The notes beneath the pieces were generated by a model, which made no database searches, was not told where the DNA came from, and saw only the letters and a list, made by a program, of their open reading frames with translations. A program made the translations under genes and the position numbers. From Halocynthiibacter sp049608145 (GTDB taxonomy: Bacteria > Pseudomonadota > Alphaproteobacteria > Rhodobacterales > Rhodobacteraceae), in NCBI RefSeq assembly GCF_049608145.1, contig NZ_JBMYXF010000002.1, positions 86,782 to 150,781 of the forward strand: a stretch of 64,000 nucleotides of DNA. The letters are read 5' to 3'. This document shows positions 9,531 to 18,394 of this stretch, one piece after another. Each line of letters starts with the position of its first letter. Positions within the stretch are counted from its first letter, which is position 1.

Positions 9531-9922
9531 TCAGGTTTCACGACAGCATTTCCCGCAGCGACCCAAGCCTTAAAGCCGCCTTCCAATTCCGCGACATTAT
9601 CCAGCCCCATATCCTGCAGCGTTTTCGTACTTAAGGCCGAACGCCAGGCCGAGGCACAGAACAGGATTAACCTTCGACCATCTGAAAGCTCGGCCTTGTG
9701 ATATGGGCTGTCCGGAGCAACCCAGAATTCCAACATCCCCCTGGGCGCGTGAAAGGCGTTATTGATGCGCCCCTCACGCTGTAATTCGCGAATATCCCGG
9801 ATATCTACAAGCAAAGCCGACCCTGAATCGACCTCGCGCATAGCATCTTCGATCGATAGCGTTGTGATTTCAGCCCGGGCCGTTTCAAGCAATTTCTGAA
9901 TAGGCGTTACAGTCATGTTCAT
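9527..9922 (-). CDS. Rhodanese-like domain protein
   Basis: Encodes 131 residues forming one rhodanese domain. The active-site loop is CASAWRS (about residue 89), with the persulfide-forming Cys, followed by the helix SALSTKTLQDMGLDNVAELEGGFKAW that is typical of the family; LLVDIRDIRELQREGRI is the CH2A-like start. It transfers sulfane sulfur to an unknown acceptor. Its ATG lies four bases after the gamma-glutamyltransferase stop (the TAAGGG there also supplies a ribosome site), so the two are probably co-translated. Confidence 0.88.
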   Translation of the reverse strand: MNMTVTPIQKLLETARAEITTLSIEDAMREVDSGSALLVDIRDIRELQREGRINNAFHAPRGMLEFWVAPDSPYHKAELSDGRRLILFCASAWRSALSTKTLQDMGLDNVAELEGGFKAWVAAGNAVVKPD

Positions 9923-9925
9923 CCC

Positions 9926-11506
9926 TTAATATCCTATTGCACACCCATCTTTGCGCGCATCCGATGCACCTTCCAACACGCCGGTTTCGTGATTGATCCG
10001 AATGGCCTGACCGCCGCCAAGCGGCCCGTCAGGCACCACCACTTTGTGACCAAGATCCATCAATTCAGCGCGCGTTTTATCGGAATATCCTCTCTCGACC
10101 TTCAGAATGCCTTCGTCTGCAAAACTGCGTGGCGCATCCAGTGCGGCCTGAGGATCAAGATCAAAATCTTCCATATTCGAGACAAACCGTGAATGCCCAT
10201 TCGGTTGATACGCCCCCCCCATAACACCAAATGGCATAATGACCTTATTCGCCTTTTTCAGCATACCCGGAATAATCGTGTGCATCGGTCGTTTGCCGCC
10301 TGCGGCTTCATTCGGATGTCCTTTTTCAAGGGTAAATCCTGCACCCCGGTTCTGGAAAATTATCCCAAATTCATCAGAACTTACACCAGCGCCAAAACCG
10401 TGGAAAATTGAGTAGATCAGCGAAACTGACATCAGATCTTTGTCCACAACAGTCAGATACACCGTGTCTTTATGAACTTGTTCCGAAACCACCATGGTCT
10501 TTTGGATGACTTTGCTGGGGTCAATCAACGCCGCCAGTTTCTGGGCCGTTTCTGGCGAAAGCATGTGTTCGAGACGAGTCGTACAATCCGGATCCGCTAT
10601 GAAACGATTGCGGGCATCATATGCAAGTTTACAGGCCTCTGCTTCGATATGGGTTCGCGTTGCCCCCCATGGGTCCATTGCAGCAATGTCAAAATGCGCA
10701 AGAATATTGTTCATTAATATAGCTGTCGCACCCTGACCGTTTGGTGGATGTTCAACGAGTTCGACAGATTTATATTGCCCCGAAACCGGGATGGTATAAT
10801 CGCATTGCGTGGCTGCAAAATCATCCAATGTGTGCGTTCCGCCCATCGCTTGCAACGACGCAACCATGTCTTCGGCAAGTTCACCTTCATAAAATGCAGC
10901 ACGTCCATCCATTGCGATACGACGTAAAGCTTTTGCTTGCTTTGGAGATCGGAACATCTGCCCTGCCACAGGGGCTGCACCGTTCAACAGAAAATCGGAG
11001 CGCGCCGTTCCCTTCAGATCATTTGTTAACGTTGCCCAGTCAAACGCAGTACGCGGCGCGACAGGTACACCTGTTTCGGCATAGTGTATTGCGGGCGACA
11101 GGCAGGCTTTCATGCCCAACCGCCCCCAATCTTTGGACAACTGACAAAATGCGTCAATCGCACCCGGTATCGTAATGGCCTCGACCCCGCGAATGGGGAT
11201 ATTCTGCATCCCCTTTTCACGCAACTCAGCCGCATTCAAGCCGGCCGGCGCGCGCCCCGAACCATTTAATGCGACGATATCCTGGCCTTCACCAGGGTGG
11301 AGCAAAATAAAACAATCCCCCCCAATACCCGTCATTTGGGGTTCGCAGATCCCCAACAAGATCCCAGCAGCAATTGCGGCATCTACCGCATTTCCGCCGG
11401 CTTCCAGCATTTGCACGGCAACCTTGGCCGCCAATGGATGGGATGTGGCGCACATTCCATTTGTTGCATAAACTGCAGATCGCCCAGGCAATTGAAAATC
11501 ACGCAT
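9926..11506 (-). CDS. ggt: Gamma-glutamyltransferase family protein
   Basis: Encodes 526 residues from the ATG at 11506, supported by GGGAGAG just upstream; the longer frame from 11554 lacks such a site. It is an Ntn-hydrolase that hydrolyses or transfers gamma-glutamyl groups of glutathione-like compounds. The N-terminal half shows MCATSHPLAAKVAVQMLEAGGNAVDAAIAA and GIGGDCFILL; the self-cleavage site and new N-terminal nucleophile Thr lie in HKDTVYLTVVD; PMHTIIPGML and GGAYQPNGHSRFVSNM follow. No signal peptide is visible, so it may be cytoplasmic, as in many alphaproteobacterial paralogs. Confidence 0.88.
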   Translation of the reverse strand: MRDFQLPGRSAVYATNGMCATSHPLAAKVAVQMLEAGGNAVDAAIAAGILLGICEPQMTGIGGDCFILLHPGEGQDIVALNGSGRAPAGLNAAELREKGMQNIPIRGVEAITIPGAIDAFCQLSKDWGRLGMKACLSPAIHYAETGVPVAPRTAFDWATLTNDLKGTARSDFLLNGAAPVAGQMFRSPKQAKALRRIAMDGRAAFYEGELAEDMVASLQAMGGTHTLDDFAATQCDYTIPVSGQYKSVELVEHPPNGQGATAILMNNILAHFDIAAMDPWGATRTHIEAEACKLAYDARNRFIADPDCTTRLEHMLSPETAQKLAALIDPSKVIQKTMVVSEQVHKDTVYLTVVDKDLMSVSLIYSIFHGFGAGVSSDEFGIIFQNRGAGFTLEKGHPNEAAGGKRPMHTIIPGMLKKANKVIMPFGVMGGAYQPNGHSRFVSNMEDFDLDPQAALDAPRSFADEGILKVERGYSDKTRAELMDLGHKVVVPDGPLGGGQAIRINHETGVLEGASDARKDGCAIGY

Positions 11507-11602
11507 ATTATCTCTCCCTAAGAGAAACATGCGCAAAGCGTCCATAAAGAGCAAGAGATCTTACGTCAGAACCAAGCGATCTGTGTTCTTCCGATGGTCT
11601 GG

Positions 11603-12112
11603 TTAACTGGTCAGAATTGCACGATCGACATTCAACAGGAAAGTCAGGCGATTTCTGTCACCATCCCGTTCATACCCCAGTTCCTGAGCAAGTTCGCGTA
11701 TAAGCGCCCAGCCAAAGCCCCCTTCCGGCAATTCTTCGCGGGTGCAATTAAGGTCATGTTCTTTTCCCATAGGCGGATTGCCATCCGGCATAGGTAGCCC
11801 ATCATCAATTACCGTACAGAACAAGCCGCGGTCGGTACCGGAAATATGCAGTTCAATCACACCGGACCGGTCCCCCGCATAGGCGTGTTCAACGATATTG
11901 TTCATCACTTCCGCCAGAACCAGTTCGACGGTTCCGCAGTCATCCTGACTCATGTTCAGATGACCTAGACCATTGAGAATGCTTTCAAGTGCCCGGCGCA
12001 CAGCCAAAGGTTCGCTTTGGAAAAACAGCCTCAATTCAGCATGATTATGTCTGGTTTGATCCGTCTCAGTCTCACGTCTGACGGGAACACTGATTTGACG
12101 ATCACGATGCAT
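11603..12112 (-). CDS. RsbW-like anti-sigma-factor kinase (HATPase_c_2)
   Basis: Encodes about 169 residues if it starts at the ATG at 12112; an upstream ATG at 12157 would overlap the STAS gene by 56 bp. It has the GHKL fold of serine-kinase anti-sigma factors: N-box VLAEVMNNIVEHAYAG (with the Glu and Asn), G1 box VIDDGLPMP and a later EGGFGWALIRELAQELGYERDGDRNRLTF. Known relatives phosphorylate a STAS anti-anti-sigma factor. The gene follows a STAS gene with an 11-bp overlap. No cognate sigma factor or RsbU phosphatase is nearby. Confidence 0.83.
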   Translation of the reverse strand: MHRDRQISVPVRRETETDQTRHNHAELRLFFQSEPLAVRRALESILNGLGHLNMSQDDCGTVELVLAEVMNNIVEHAYAGDRSGVIELHISGTDRGLFCTVIDDGLPMPDGNPPMGKEHDLNCTREELPEGGFGWALIRELAQELGYERDGDRNRLTFLLNVDRAILTS

Positions 12113-12446
12113 TTGTCCGCGCGTCCCCGCCTGTTGCGTTACTGGTGCGAATATCAAAAACCGAATCCATTCGTGTCAGGCGGAAAACCTTTGCCACCGT
12201 CGGTGTAAGATCCAGAAGACTCAGCGTTTTGCCTTTTGGCAATTGCTTCATCGATGCGACAACTGCGCCCAGGCCTGAACTGTCAATGAATTCCACCCTG
12301 GCAAGGTCCAGTTCAATTTTATCTGGCCCAAATTCCGTCAATTTTCGCATTTTATCTTTAAAATCAATAGCCCCGGCGGCATCAATCCGATTTCCGGAAG
12401 CTGTGATAATCAGTGTGTCGCCATTGGTTTCGGTCTGCAGTTCCAT
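12102..12446 (-). CDS. STAS-domain anti-sigma factor antagonist (RsbV-like)
   Basis: Encodes 114 residues, a single STAS domain. The conserved phospho-acceptor region is VEFIDSSGLGAVVASMKQL (about residues 50-68), in which one of the two serines would be phosphorylated by the RsbW-like partner downstream. The C-terminus (LTPTVAKVFRLTRMDSVFDI) is also typical. The gene pair encodes both halves of a partner switch. What it controls is not shown in this window. Confidence 0.88.
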   Translation of the reverse strand: MELQTETNGDTLIITASGNRIDAAGAIDFKDKMRKLTEFGPDKIELDLARVEFIDSSGLGAVVASMKQLPKGKTLSLLDLTPTVAKVFRLTRMDSVFDIRTSNATGGDARTNAS

Positions 12447-12547
12447 AATCCGCTCCGCATAAGGGTCGTTACGTCCAGGCTAGACGACATTCGTTACCAT
12501 CCGGTATGTAAAACCCATCAAATTGAAACCAACCCGGAGAAAAACCA

Positions 12548-13732
12548 ATGAGCCAGAAGAACGTTGTGATCGCAGGGGCTGCACGCACCCCAATGGGTGG
12601 GTTTCAGGGGGATTTCGCGGACAGCCAAGCGGCGGTTCTTGGAGGGGCTGCAATTGCCGGCGCCATGAACGATGCCGGTGCAAAAGCTGAACAAATTGAA
12701 GAGCTTCTCATGGGGTGTGTCCTGCCTGCAGGTCAGGGTCAAGCCCCCGCGCGTCAGGCTGGATTTATGGCAGGCCTTGGCGAGGCAGTCCCTGCCAGCA
12801 CGCTGAACAAGATGTGCGGATCCGGCATGAAAACCGCCATGTCTGCCTTTGATCAGATCATGGGTGGCAGCGCGGATATTATGATCGCAGGTGGCATGGA
12901 GAGCATGACAAACGCGCCATATCTGTTGCCCAAAATGCGGGGCGGCGCCAGAATCGGTCATCAGAATGTGCAAGATTCGATGTTCTTGGACGGTCTCGAA
13001 GATGCCTATGACAAAGGCCGCCTGATGGGCACATTTGCCGAAGATTGCGCCGAAAAATACCAGTTTACCCGCGAAGCCCAAGATGAATACGCGTTGAAAT
13101 CTCTGTCGAATGCGCTGGAAGCTGAAAAAACCGGTGCGTTCGAAGGGGAAATCGTACCTGTGACGCTGAAAACCCGCAAAGGCGACGTGGAGATCAACAC
13201 GGATGAGCAACCTTCAAAAGCCCGCCCTGAGAAAATTCCACAGCTGAAGCCTGCGTTCAAAAAGGACGGCACTGTCACACCTGCGAATGCGTCTTCCATT
13301 TCGGATGGGGCCGCCGCTTTGGTTATGGCATCCGAGGATGCCGCGCAAAATGCAGGCCTGAAAATCCGTGCCCGTGTTCTGGGGCACGCAAGCCACGCGC
13401 AGGCCCCTGCCTGGTTCTCAACCGCGCCTGTTCCTGCGGCGCAAAAGCTGTTGAAAAAATTGGACTGGTCCGTGGATGACGTGGATCTCTGGGAAGTGAA
13501 CGAAGCCTTTGCCGTTGTTCCCATGGCGTTCATGCATGAAATGGGCATCACGCGCGACAAGGTCAACGTGAACGGCGGTGCCTGTGCCCTTGGTCATCCG
13601 ATTGGTGCATCCGGCACGCGTATTATCGTGACCCTGATCAACGCTCTGGAAAAACGTGGGTTGAAACGCGGAGTTGCTGCGATATGTATCGGTGGCGGCG
13701 AAGGGACCGCGATTGCGATAGAGCTTCCATGA
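12548..13732 (+). CDS. Acetyl-CoA C-acyltransferase (thiolase)
   Basis: Encodes 394 residues of a degradative/biosynthetic thiolase. Catalytic residues are visible: Cys90 in LNKMCGSGMK, His350 in ACALGHPIGASG and Cys380 in AICIGGGEG. It condenses or cleaves acetoacetyl-CoA-type substrates, so roles in PHB or ketone metabolism or beta-oxidation are possible. AAACCAATG precedes with GGAG at 12536-12539. Its TGA overlaps the ATG of the methionine sulfoxide reductase gene (ATGA), an unexpected partner. Confidence 0.92.
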   Translation: MSQKNVVIAGAARTPMGGFQGDFADSQAAVLGGAAIAGAMNDAGAKAEQIEELLMGCVLPAGQGQAPARQAGFMAGLGEAVPASTLNKMCGSGMKTAMSAFDQIMGGSADIMIAGGMESMTNAPYLLPKMRGGARIGHQNVQDSMFLDGLEDAYDKGRLMGTFAEDCAEKYQFTREAQDEYALKSLSNALEAEKTGAFEGEIVPVTLKTRKGDVEINTDEQPSKARPEKIPQLKPAFKKDGTVTPANASSISDGAAALVMASEDAAQNAGLKIRARVLGHASHAQAPAWFSTAPVPAAQKLLKKLDWSVDDVDLWEVNEAFAVVPMAFMHEMGITRDKVNVNGGACALGHPIGASGTRIIVTLINALEKRGLKRGVAAICIGGGEGTAIAIELP

Positions 13733-14193
13733 CACATGTGAATTACAAAGAACTGGCGGCGGTTGTCGCCAGTCTGACCGAAGGCGAAACAGATGCGGTG
13801 GCCCTGATGGCGACCGTGGCCTGTGAGGTGCATCATTCTGATGACCGCTTTGACTGGACCGGATTTTACCGGAATGTCGGCAATGACACCCTGAAAATCG
13901 GCCCTTATCAGGGTGGCCATGGCTGCCTTGTCATTCCATTTACACGTGGCGTTTGCGGGGCGGCGGCGAAGACCGGCGAGGTGCAGCTTGTGCCCGATGT
14001 CGAAGCCTTCCCAGGCCATATCGCCTGTGCAAGTTCCACCCGGTCGGAGCTGGTTTTACCTGTTTATAATGGGGACGGGATGCTGCTGGGGGTGTTTGAT
14101 CTGGATAGCAATCAGCCCAATGCCTTTACCCAAGAAGATGCCGATGCGTTGACATCTATACTGTCCGCCTGCTTTGCGCGGGCGGTGGTTTGA
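13729..14193 (+). CDS. msrC: Free methionine-(R)-sulfoxide reductase (GAF domain)
   Basis: Encodes 154 residues from the ATG that overlaps the thiolase stop; the longer frame from 13684 has no ribosome site. It is a single GAF domain with the three cysteines of the fRMsr family: Cys66 (GHGCLVIPF), Cys76 (RGVCGAAA) and Cys100 (PGHIACASSTRSE). The enzyme reduces free methionine-R-sulfoxide in the cytoplasm using thioredoxin. The combination GPYQGGHGCLVIPF...GVCG...VPDVEAFPGHIAC is diagnostic. Its stop codon is part of a dispersed GAGTATTT repeat. Confidence 0.88.
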   Translation: MTHVNYKELAAVVASLTEGETDAVALMATVACEVHHSDDRFDWTGFYRNVGNDTLKIGPYQGGHGCLVIPFTRGVCGAAAKTGEVQLVPDVEAFPGHIACASSTRSELVLPVYNGDGMLLGVFDLDSNQPNAFTQEDADALTSILSACFARAVV

Positions 14194-14213
14194 GTATTTT
14201 GGGCAAGATGAAG
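14192..14213 (+). repeat. GAGTATTT/GCAAGATGAA dispersed motif, copy 1
   Basis: GAGTATTT, spacer TGG, GCAAGATGAA, starting one base inside the msrC stop codon. The same motif occurs at 24961, 45141, 47213 and 52297 in this window. Function is unknown; the position just after a gene fits a transcript 3'-end element. Confidence 0.7.
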
Positions 14214-14335
14214 CCATAGAAACACGGCTGTATCGCTGCAGCGCGGCGCAAAAAATCTCTTGCGCCGACTCTCTTTTTCCAGCATTCGTGAAAAAAGCCA
14301 TGAAATTTTCATGACATTCTTCACGAGGGATACCT

Positions 14336-14908
14336 GTGCGCCACGAAAACCCGAACACAAGTAAAAGCCTTGGAGCAGATTTACGCACGTTGCGAAAATC
14401 GCGTGGGCTGACGCTGCAAGCTCTTGCTGATACACTGGGGAAATCTGTGGGTTGGCTTAGCCAGGTGGAACGCGACAAATCTGAACCATCCGTTTCTGAC
14501 TTGCGTGAAATCGGGGCGGCCCTTGATGTGCCGATCTCGATGCTGTTTGGCCAAAGCCCGGCCCCCGCTGATGAACAGGGATATATCGTTCGCAAAGGCG
14601 CGCGACGCCCGATTGGGTCCCGTGTTGCGGGTCTTGTGGAAGAACTGCTGTCACCCGATCTGACCGATGACTTTGAAATGGTGCATTCAGTATTTGAGCC
14701 ACATTCCGAAATCACCGAGGTCGTCACCCGTCCGACGCAAGAAGTTGGCTATGTGATTTCTGGCAAGCTGGATCTGTGGATTGGCGGGCGGTATTTCACC
14801 ATTCACCCGGGCGATAGTTTCCGCATTCGGGGCGAACCACACCGCTGGATGAACCCCCATGATGAACCCTGTGTTGCAATTTGGGTGATCGCACCGCCGG
14901 TTTACTGA
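14336..14908 (+). CDS. XRE-family transcriptional regulator with C-terminal cupin domain
   Basis: Encodes 190 residues from a GTG start with GAGGGA six bases upstream. The N-terminal helix-turn-helix (about 13-66; LRTLRKSRGLTLQALADTLGKSVGWLSQVERDKSEPSVSDLREIGAAL) is followed by a small cupin barrel (about 115-185; VGYVISGKLDLWIGGRYFTIHPGDSFRIRGEPHRWMN). Regulators of this type often control amino-acid or polyamine transport and catabolism. The LysE-type exporter gene starts 10 bp downstream and is a likely target. The ligand is unknown. Confidence 0.9.
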   Translation: MRHENPNTSKSLGADLRTLRKSRGLTLQALADTLGKSVGWLSQVERDKSEPSVSDLREIGAALDVPISMLFGQSPAPADEQGYIVRKGARRPIGSRVAGLVEELLSPDLTDDFEMVHSVFEPHSEITEVVTRPTQEVGYVISGKLDLWIGGRYFTIHPGDSFRIRGEPHRWMNPHDEPCVAIWVIAPPVY

Positions 14909-14918
14909 GGATCCCAGC

Positions 14919-15545
14919 ATGAGCTTTGAAGCTTGGACCATATTCGCGCTGTTCTGGGTCGTTTTCGTAACGACACCCGGGCCCAACGCTGTGAATTGCA
15001 TCACCAATGGCATGGCCCTCGGATTTACGCGCGCCCTGCCCGGAGTGTTGGCGATCCTGACCCAAGCAACCTTGTTTCTGCTGTTGTCCGCCTTTGGTGT
15101 CACGGCCCTGATCGAGGCGTCCCCCACGGTGTTCTTCATCGCGAAAATCATTGGCGCGGGTTTTCTGATTTACCTTGGCATCCGCGGCTGGTTATCCGCA
15201 AGAACACCTGTGAAGGCACAGGAACGCCCAGCGAAACACATCTATCTACATGCGCTGGCCATCGCCGTGATCAACCCGAAAAGCGTGGCAGGATATTTGG
15301 CGGCGTTTTCACAATTCATCCAGCCCGGCGTTCCCGTTTGGGACCAGATGATCGTCATCATGCCCACGGCACTGACATTGACCGCCCTGTCATATCTCGG
15401 CTTCACAGCCCTTGGCGCAGGCATTGGTCGCGCGGCCTTGAAAGCGGTGTTCAACATTTGGATCCGCCGCACCATGGCGATCTGTTTCATCATCTACGGC
15501 ATGCTTCTGGGCTTTAGCAACATTCCACAACCGGAGGCATCGTAA
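14919..15545 (+). CDS. LysE/RhtB-family amino-acid exporter
   Basis: Encodes 208 residues with about six hydrophobic segments. The LysE/RhtB signature is at the N-terminus (VFVTTPGPNAVNCITNGMALGFTRALPGVLA), followed by FLIYLGIRGWLSAR and NPKSVAGYLAAFSQFI. It would export amino acids or related small molecules across the inner membrane. It lies between the XRE-cupin regulator (10 bp upstream) and the GFA gene (one-base overlap, TAATG), so the three likely form one transcript. Substrate unknown. Confidence 0.88.
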   Translation: MSFEAWTIFALFWVVFVTTPGPNAVNCITNGMALGFTRALPGVLAILTQATLFLLLSAFGVTALIEASPTVFFIAKIIGAGFLIYLGIRGWLSARTPVKAQERPAKHIYLHALAIAVINPKSVAGYLAAFSQFIQPGVPVWDQMIVIMPTALTLTALSYLGFTALGAGIGRAALKAVFNIWIRRTMAICFIIYGMLLGFSNIPQPEAS

Positions 15546-15928
15546 TGAACAAAGGATCCTGCCAATGCGGCGCTGTCACCTATAAAACTGCGGCTGAGTT
15601 GCGCCCAGTTGTGGGATGTCACTGCACGCAATGCCGCAAGACATCCGGCCATTTTTGGGCGGCAACACAGGTCGCAACAGATGCGTTGAACATCACCAAT
15701 GACGCTGGCCTGAAATGGTTTCGTGCATCCGATACGGCACGGCGCGGGTTTTGTCAGGACTGCGGATCAAGCCTGTTCTGGCAAATGGACAGCGAGCCTT
15801 TCACATCCATCGGCGCGGGCACCCTTGATGGGGTAACCGGGCTGACAACCGCAAAGCACATCTTTGTCAAAGACAAGGGTGATTACTACGACATCTGCTG
15901 CCACGCGCAGCAAATTGATACATACTAA
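15545..15928 (+). CDS. GFA-family zinc-binding protein
   Basis: Encodes 127 residues of the GFA/CENP-V fold. Zinc ligands are visible as CQCGAVTY (Cys6, Cys8), CHCTQCRK (about 27-32) and CQDCGSSLFW (about 72-75). The founding member was described as a glutathione-formaldehyde activating enzyme, but activity is not established for most relatives. It sits directly before an FAD/GcvT demethylating oxidoreductase, so a link to formaldehyde or one-carbon handling is a reasonable inference. Confidence 0.85.
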   Translation: MNKGSCQCGAVTYKTAAELRPVVGCHCTQCRKTSGHFWAATQVATDALNITNDAGLKWFRASDTARRGFCQDCGSSLFWQMDSEPFTSIGAGTLDGVTGLTTAKHIFVKDKGDYYDICCHAQQIDTY

Positions 15929-15942
15929 AAGGACGGAAAAAC

Positions 15943-18393
15943 ATGTCAGATTTCCCCACAAAAGCACGTGTGGTCATTATTGGTGGCGGTATCGTTGGGA
16001 CCTCTAGCCTCTATCACCTGGCGAAAAAAGGCTGGACCGATTGTGTGCTGCTCGAAAAGAACGAGCTGACCGCTGGCTCCACTTGGCACGCGGCTGGTAA
16101 CGTTCCGACGTTTTCGACCTCATGGTCGATCATGAACATGCAACGTTATTCGACTGAGCTGTATTCCGGCCTTGCGGAAGAAGTTGATTACCCGATGAAC
16201 TATCACCAGACCGGTTCCATCCGTCTGGCGCATACAAAAGAACGTATGCAGGAATTTGAACGTGCTTGTTCCATGGGCCGTTACCAGGGCATCGAGATGG
16301 AAATCTGGACACCCGAACAAGCCAAGGAAAACTACCCTTTCCTGGAAACCCATGATCTGGAAGGCGTGCTTTGGGACCCATCCGATGGTGATATCGATCC
16401 GGCACAGGTCACCCAGGCGCTGGCCAAAGGCGCACGTGACATGGGCGCGAAAATTCTGCGCTTCACCCCGGCGACCGGCGTGACCCAGAAGGACGACAAG
16501 ACTTGGATCGTTCACACCGAAAAGGGTGATATTGAATGTGACTACGTCGTGAACGCGGGCGGGTATTACGCCCAGCGTATCGGCGAGATGTTCAAGCCAT
16601 ATGGCGGGCGTACCGTGCCGATGATGGTGATGGAACACCAATACCTGTTGACCGAACAGATCCCTGAGATCGAAGCCCACGTCAAAGAAACCGGCAAAAA
16701 ACTGCCCCTGATCCGTGACGTGGATGTGTCTTACTATCTGCGCCAGGAAAAGAACGGCTATAACCTTGGCCCGTATGAACCGAACTGTAAAGCCCATTGG
16801 GTGGATGCAGATGACGCCATGCCGGAAGATTTCAGTTTCCAGCTGTGGCAGGAAGATCTGGACCGGATTGAAGACATCATGGTTGACGCCATGGCCCGTG
16901 TGCCACTGATGGAAACATCTGGTGTCTCCAGCGTCATCAACGGCCCGATCCCTTACGCACCGGATGGTCTGCCGCTGATCGGCCCGATGCCTGGCGTGGA
17001 AAATGCGTTTGAAGCCTGTGTCTTTACCTTTGGGATCGCCCAGGGCGGCGGTGCTGGTAAAGTGATGGCGGAATGGATCGTTGACGGTCACACAGAATGG
17101 GACATGTGGTCAGTCGATCCGCGTCGTTACACCGACTATACCGATCAGGATTACTGCAACCAGAAAGGCATGGAAGTCTACGGCAATGAATATGCCATGC
17201 ATTTCCCACGCCACGAATGGCCCGCTGGCCGTGACAAAAAACTGTCACCTGTGCACGAAATGACCAAAGCCAAAGGCGCAGTATTCGGCGTGTATAACGG
17301 CTGGGAACGTGCGAACTGGTTTGCGCAGGACGGCGATGACACATCCCTTGAAGCCACACACACTTGGGGGCGTTCCGGCCCCTGGACCCAGCGCATTAAG
17401 GAAGAATGTGAAGCTGTACGCGACGGCGTTGGTGTACTGGATCTGCCAGGTTTCTCGCGCTTTAACCTTGAAGGCGAAGGCGCTGCCGAATGGCTGCGTG
17501 GCATGGTGACCGGTGGTCTGCCAAAGGCTGGCCGCATGAACCTTGTGTACTTCTCCGATGACCGTGGCCGTATCCTGACAGAGATGTCCTGCATGCGTCA
17601 CGCGGAAGATCACTTCACCATGATCACCGCCGGGACTGCCCAGTGGCATGACTTTGAACTGCTGAAAAATGACCTGCCTGCAGGTCTGTCCCTGACCGAC
17701 CACACCACAGAATGGGGCACAATGATCGTGACCGGGCCAAAAACCCGCGAGCTGTTCGAAGGTCTGGGCACCGAAGCTGATCTGACATCAGGTTGGCTGA
17801 CCCATCAGGATGCTGTTGTGGCAGGTACACCGTGTCGTTTGGTGCGCGTGTCCTTCGCCGGTGAACTTGGCTGGGAAGTGCATTGTCTGAACGAAAACCA
17901 GGCCGCTCTTTACACAGCGATCACCGATGCAGGCGCGAAACCCTTTGGCATGTATGCGCTGGACAGTCTGCGTCTGGAAAAAGGCTACCGTGCATGGAAA
18001 GGCGATCTGTCCACAGATTATTCCCTGCTGGAAGGTGGCCTAGGGCGTTTTGTTAAACTCGACAAACCACAGGATTTCCGCGGCAAAGCGGCGATACAGG
18101 CCGAAAAGCAACAAGGCATTAAGAAAGGTTTTGTTACCCTCATCGTGGACGCGGGCGACACAGATGCACCCTACATGTCCTGCATCTGGAAAGACGGTGA
18201 AATTGTTGGTGAAACCACCTCCGGCGGCTGGGGCTATCGTGTGAACGCCTCTATCGCTTTGGGCATGGTGCGCGCCGATCTGGCAACACCGGGCACCGAG
18301 CTTGAGGTCGAAATCTACGGCGAGAAATGCCGCGCTGTCGTGCAAGAAGACCAACCGATCTGGGATCCGGCCAACGAACGTCTGCGGGCGTAA
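15943..18393 (+). CDS. FAD-dependent oxidoreductase with GcvT domain (dimethylglycine/sarcosine dehydrogenase-like), paralog 1
   Basis: Encodes 816 residues: an N-terminal DAO-type FAD domain (RVVIIGGGIVGTSSLYHLAKKGW, then STWHAAG, whose His is the covalent flavin site in dimethylglycine dehydrogenase), an FAO_M-like linker, and a C-terminal GcvT/aminomethyltransferase half (about 430-816; GELGWEVHC, YALDSLRLEKGYRAW). Enzymes of this architecture oxidatively demethylate N-methyl amines and pass the carbon to tetrahydrofolate. AGGACGG precedes the ATG. The substrate cannot be read from sequence; the second paralog at 19499 is closer to the usual GLIAQLR type. Confidence 0.87.
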   Translation: MSDFPTKARVVIIGGGIVGTSSLYHLAKKGWTDCVLLEKNELTAGSTWHAAGNVPTFSTSWSIMNMQRYSTELYSGLAEEVDYPMNYHQTGSIRLAHTKERMQEFERACSMGRYQGIEMEIWTPEQAKENYPFLETHDLEGVLWDPSDGDIDPAQVTQALAKGARDMGAKILRFTPATGVTQKDDKTWIVHTEKGDIECDYVVNAGGYYAQRIGEMFKPYGGRTVPMMVMEHQYLLTEQIPEIEAHVKETGKKLPLIRDVDVSYYLRQEKNGYNLGPYEPNCKAHWVDADDAMPEDFSFQLWQEDLDRIEDIMVDAMARVPLMETSGVSSVINGPIPYAPDGLPLIGPMPGVENAFEACVFTFGIAQGGGAGKVMAEWIVDGHTEWDMWSVDPRRYTDYTDQDYCNQKGMEVYGNEYAMHFPRHEWPAGRDKKLSPVHEMTKAKGAVFGVYNGWERANWFAQDGDDTSLEATHTWGRSGPWTQRIKEECEAVRDGVGVLDLPGFSRFNLEGEGAAEWLRGMVTGGLPKAGRMNLVYFSDDRGRILTEMSCMRHAEDHFTMITAGTAQWHDFELLKNDLPAGLSLTDHTTEWGTMIVTGPKTRELFEGLGTEADLTSGWLTHQDAVVAGTPCRLVRVSFAGELGWEVHCLNENQAALYTAITDAGAKPFGMYALDSLRLEKGYRAWKGDLSTDYSLLEGGLGRFVKLDKPQDFRGKAAIQAEKQQGIKKGFVTLIVDAGDTDAPYMSCIWKDGEIVGETTSGGWGYRVNASIALGMVRADLATPGTELEVEIYGEKCRAVVQEDQPIWDPANERLRA

Positions 18394-18394
18394 G

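Noticed and set aside
14933..15517. Plus-strand open frame of 194 codons in another phase
   Set aside because: It overlaps the LysE-type exporter, which has the family signature and membrane segments; the alternative is Arg/His-rich and has no ribosome site.
16120..17091. Minus-strand open frame of 323 codons
   Set aside because: Antisense to the FAD domain of the first oxidoreductase; His/Gly-rich shadow composition.
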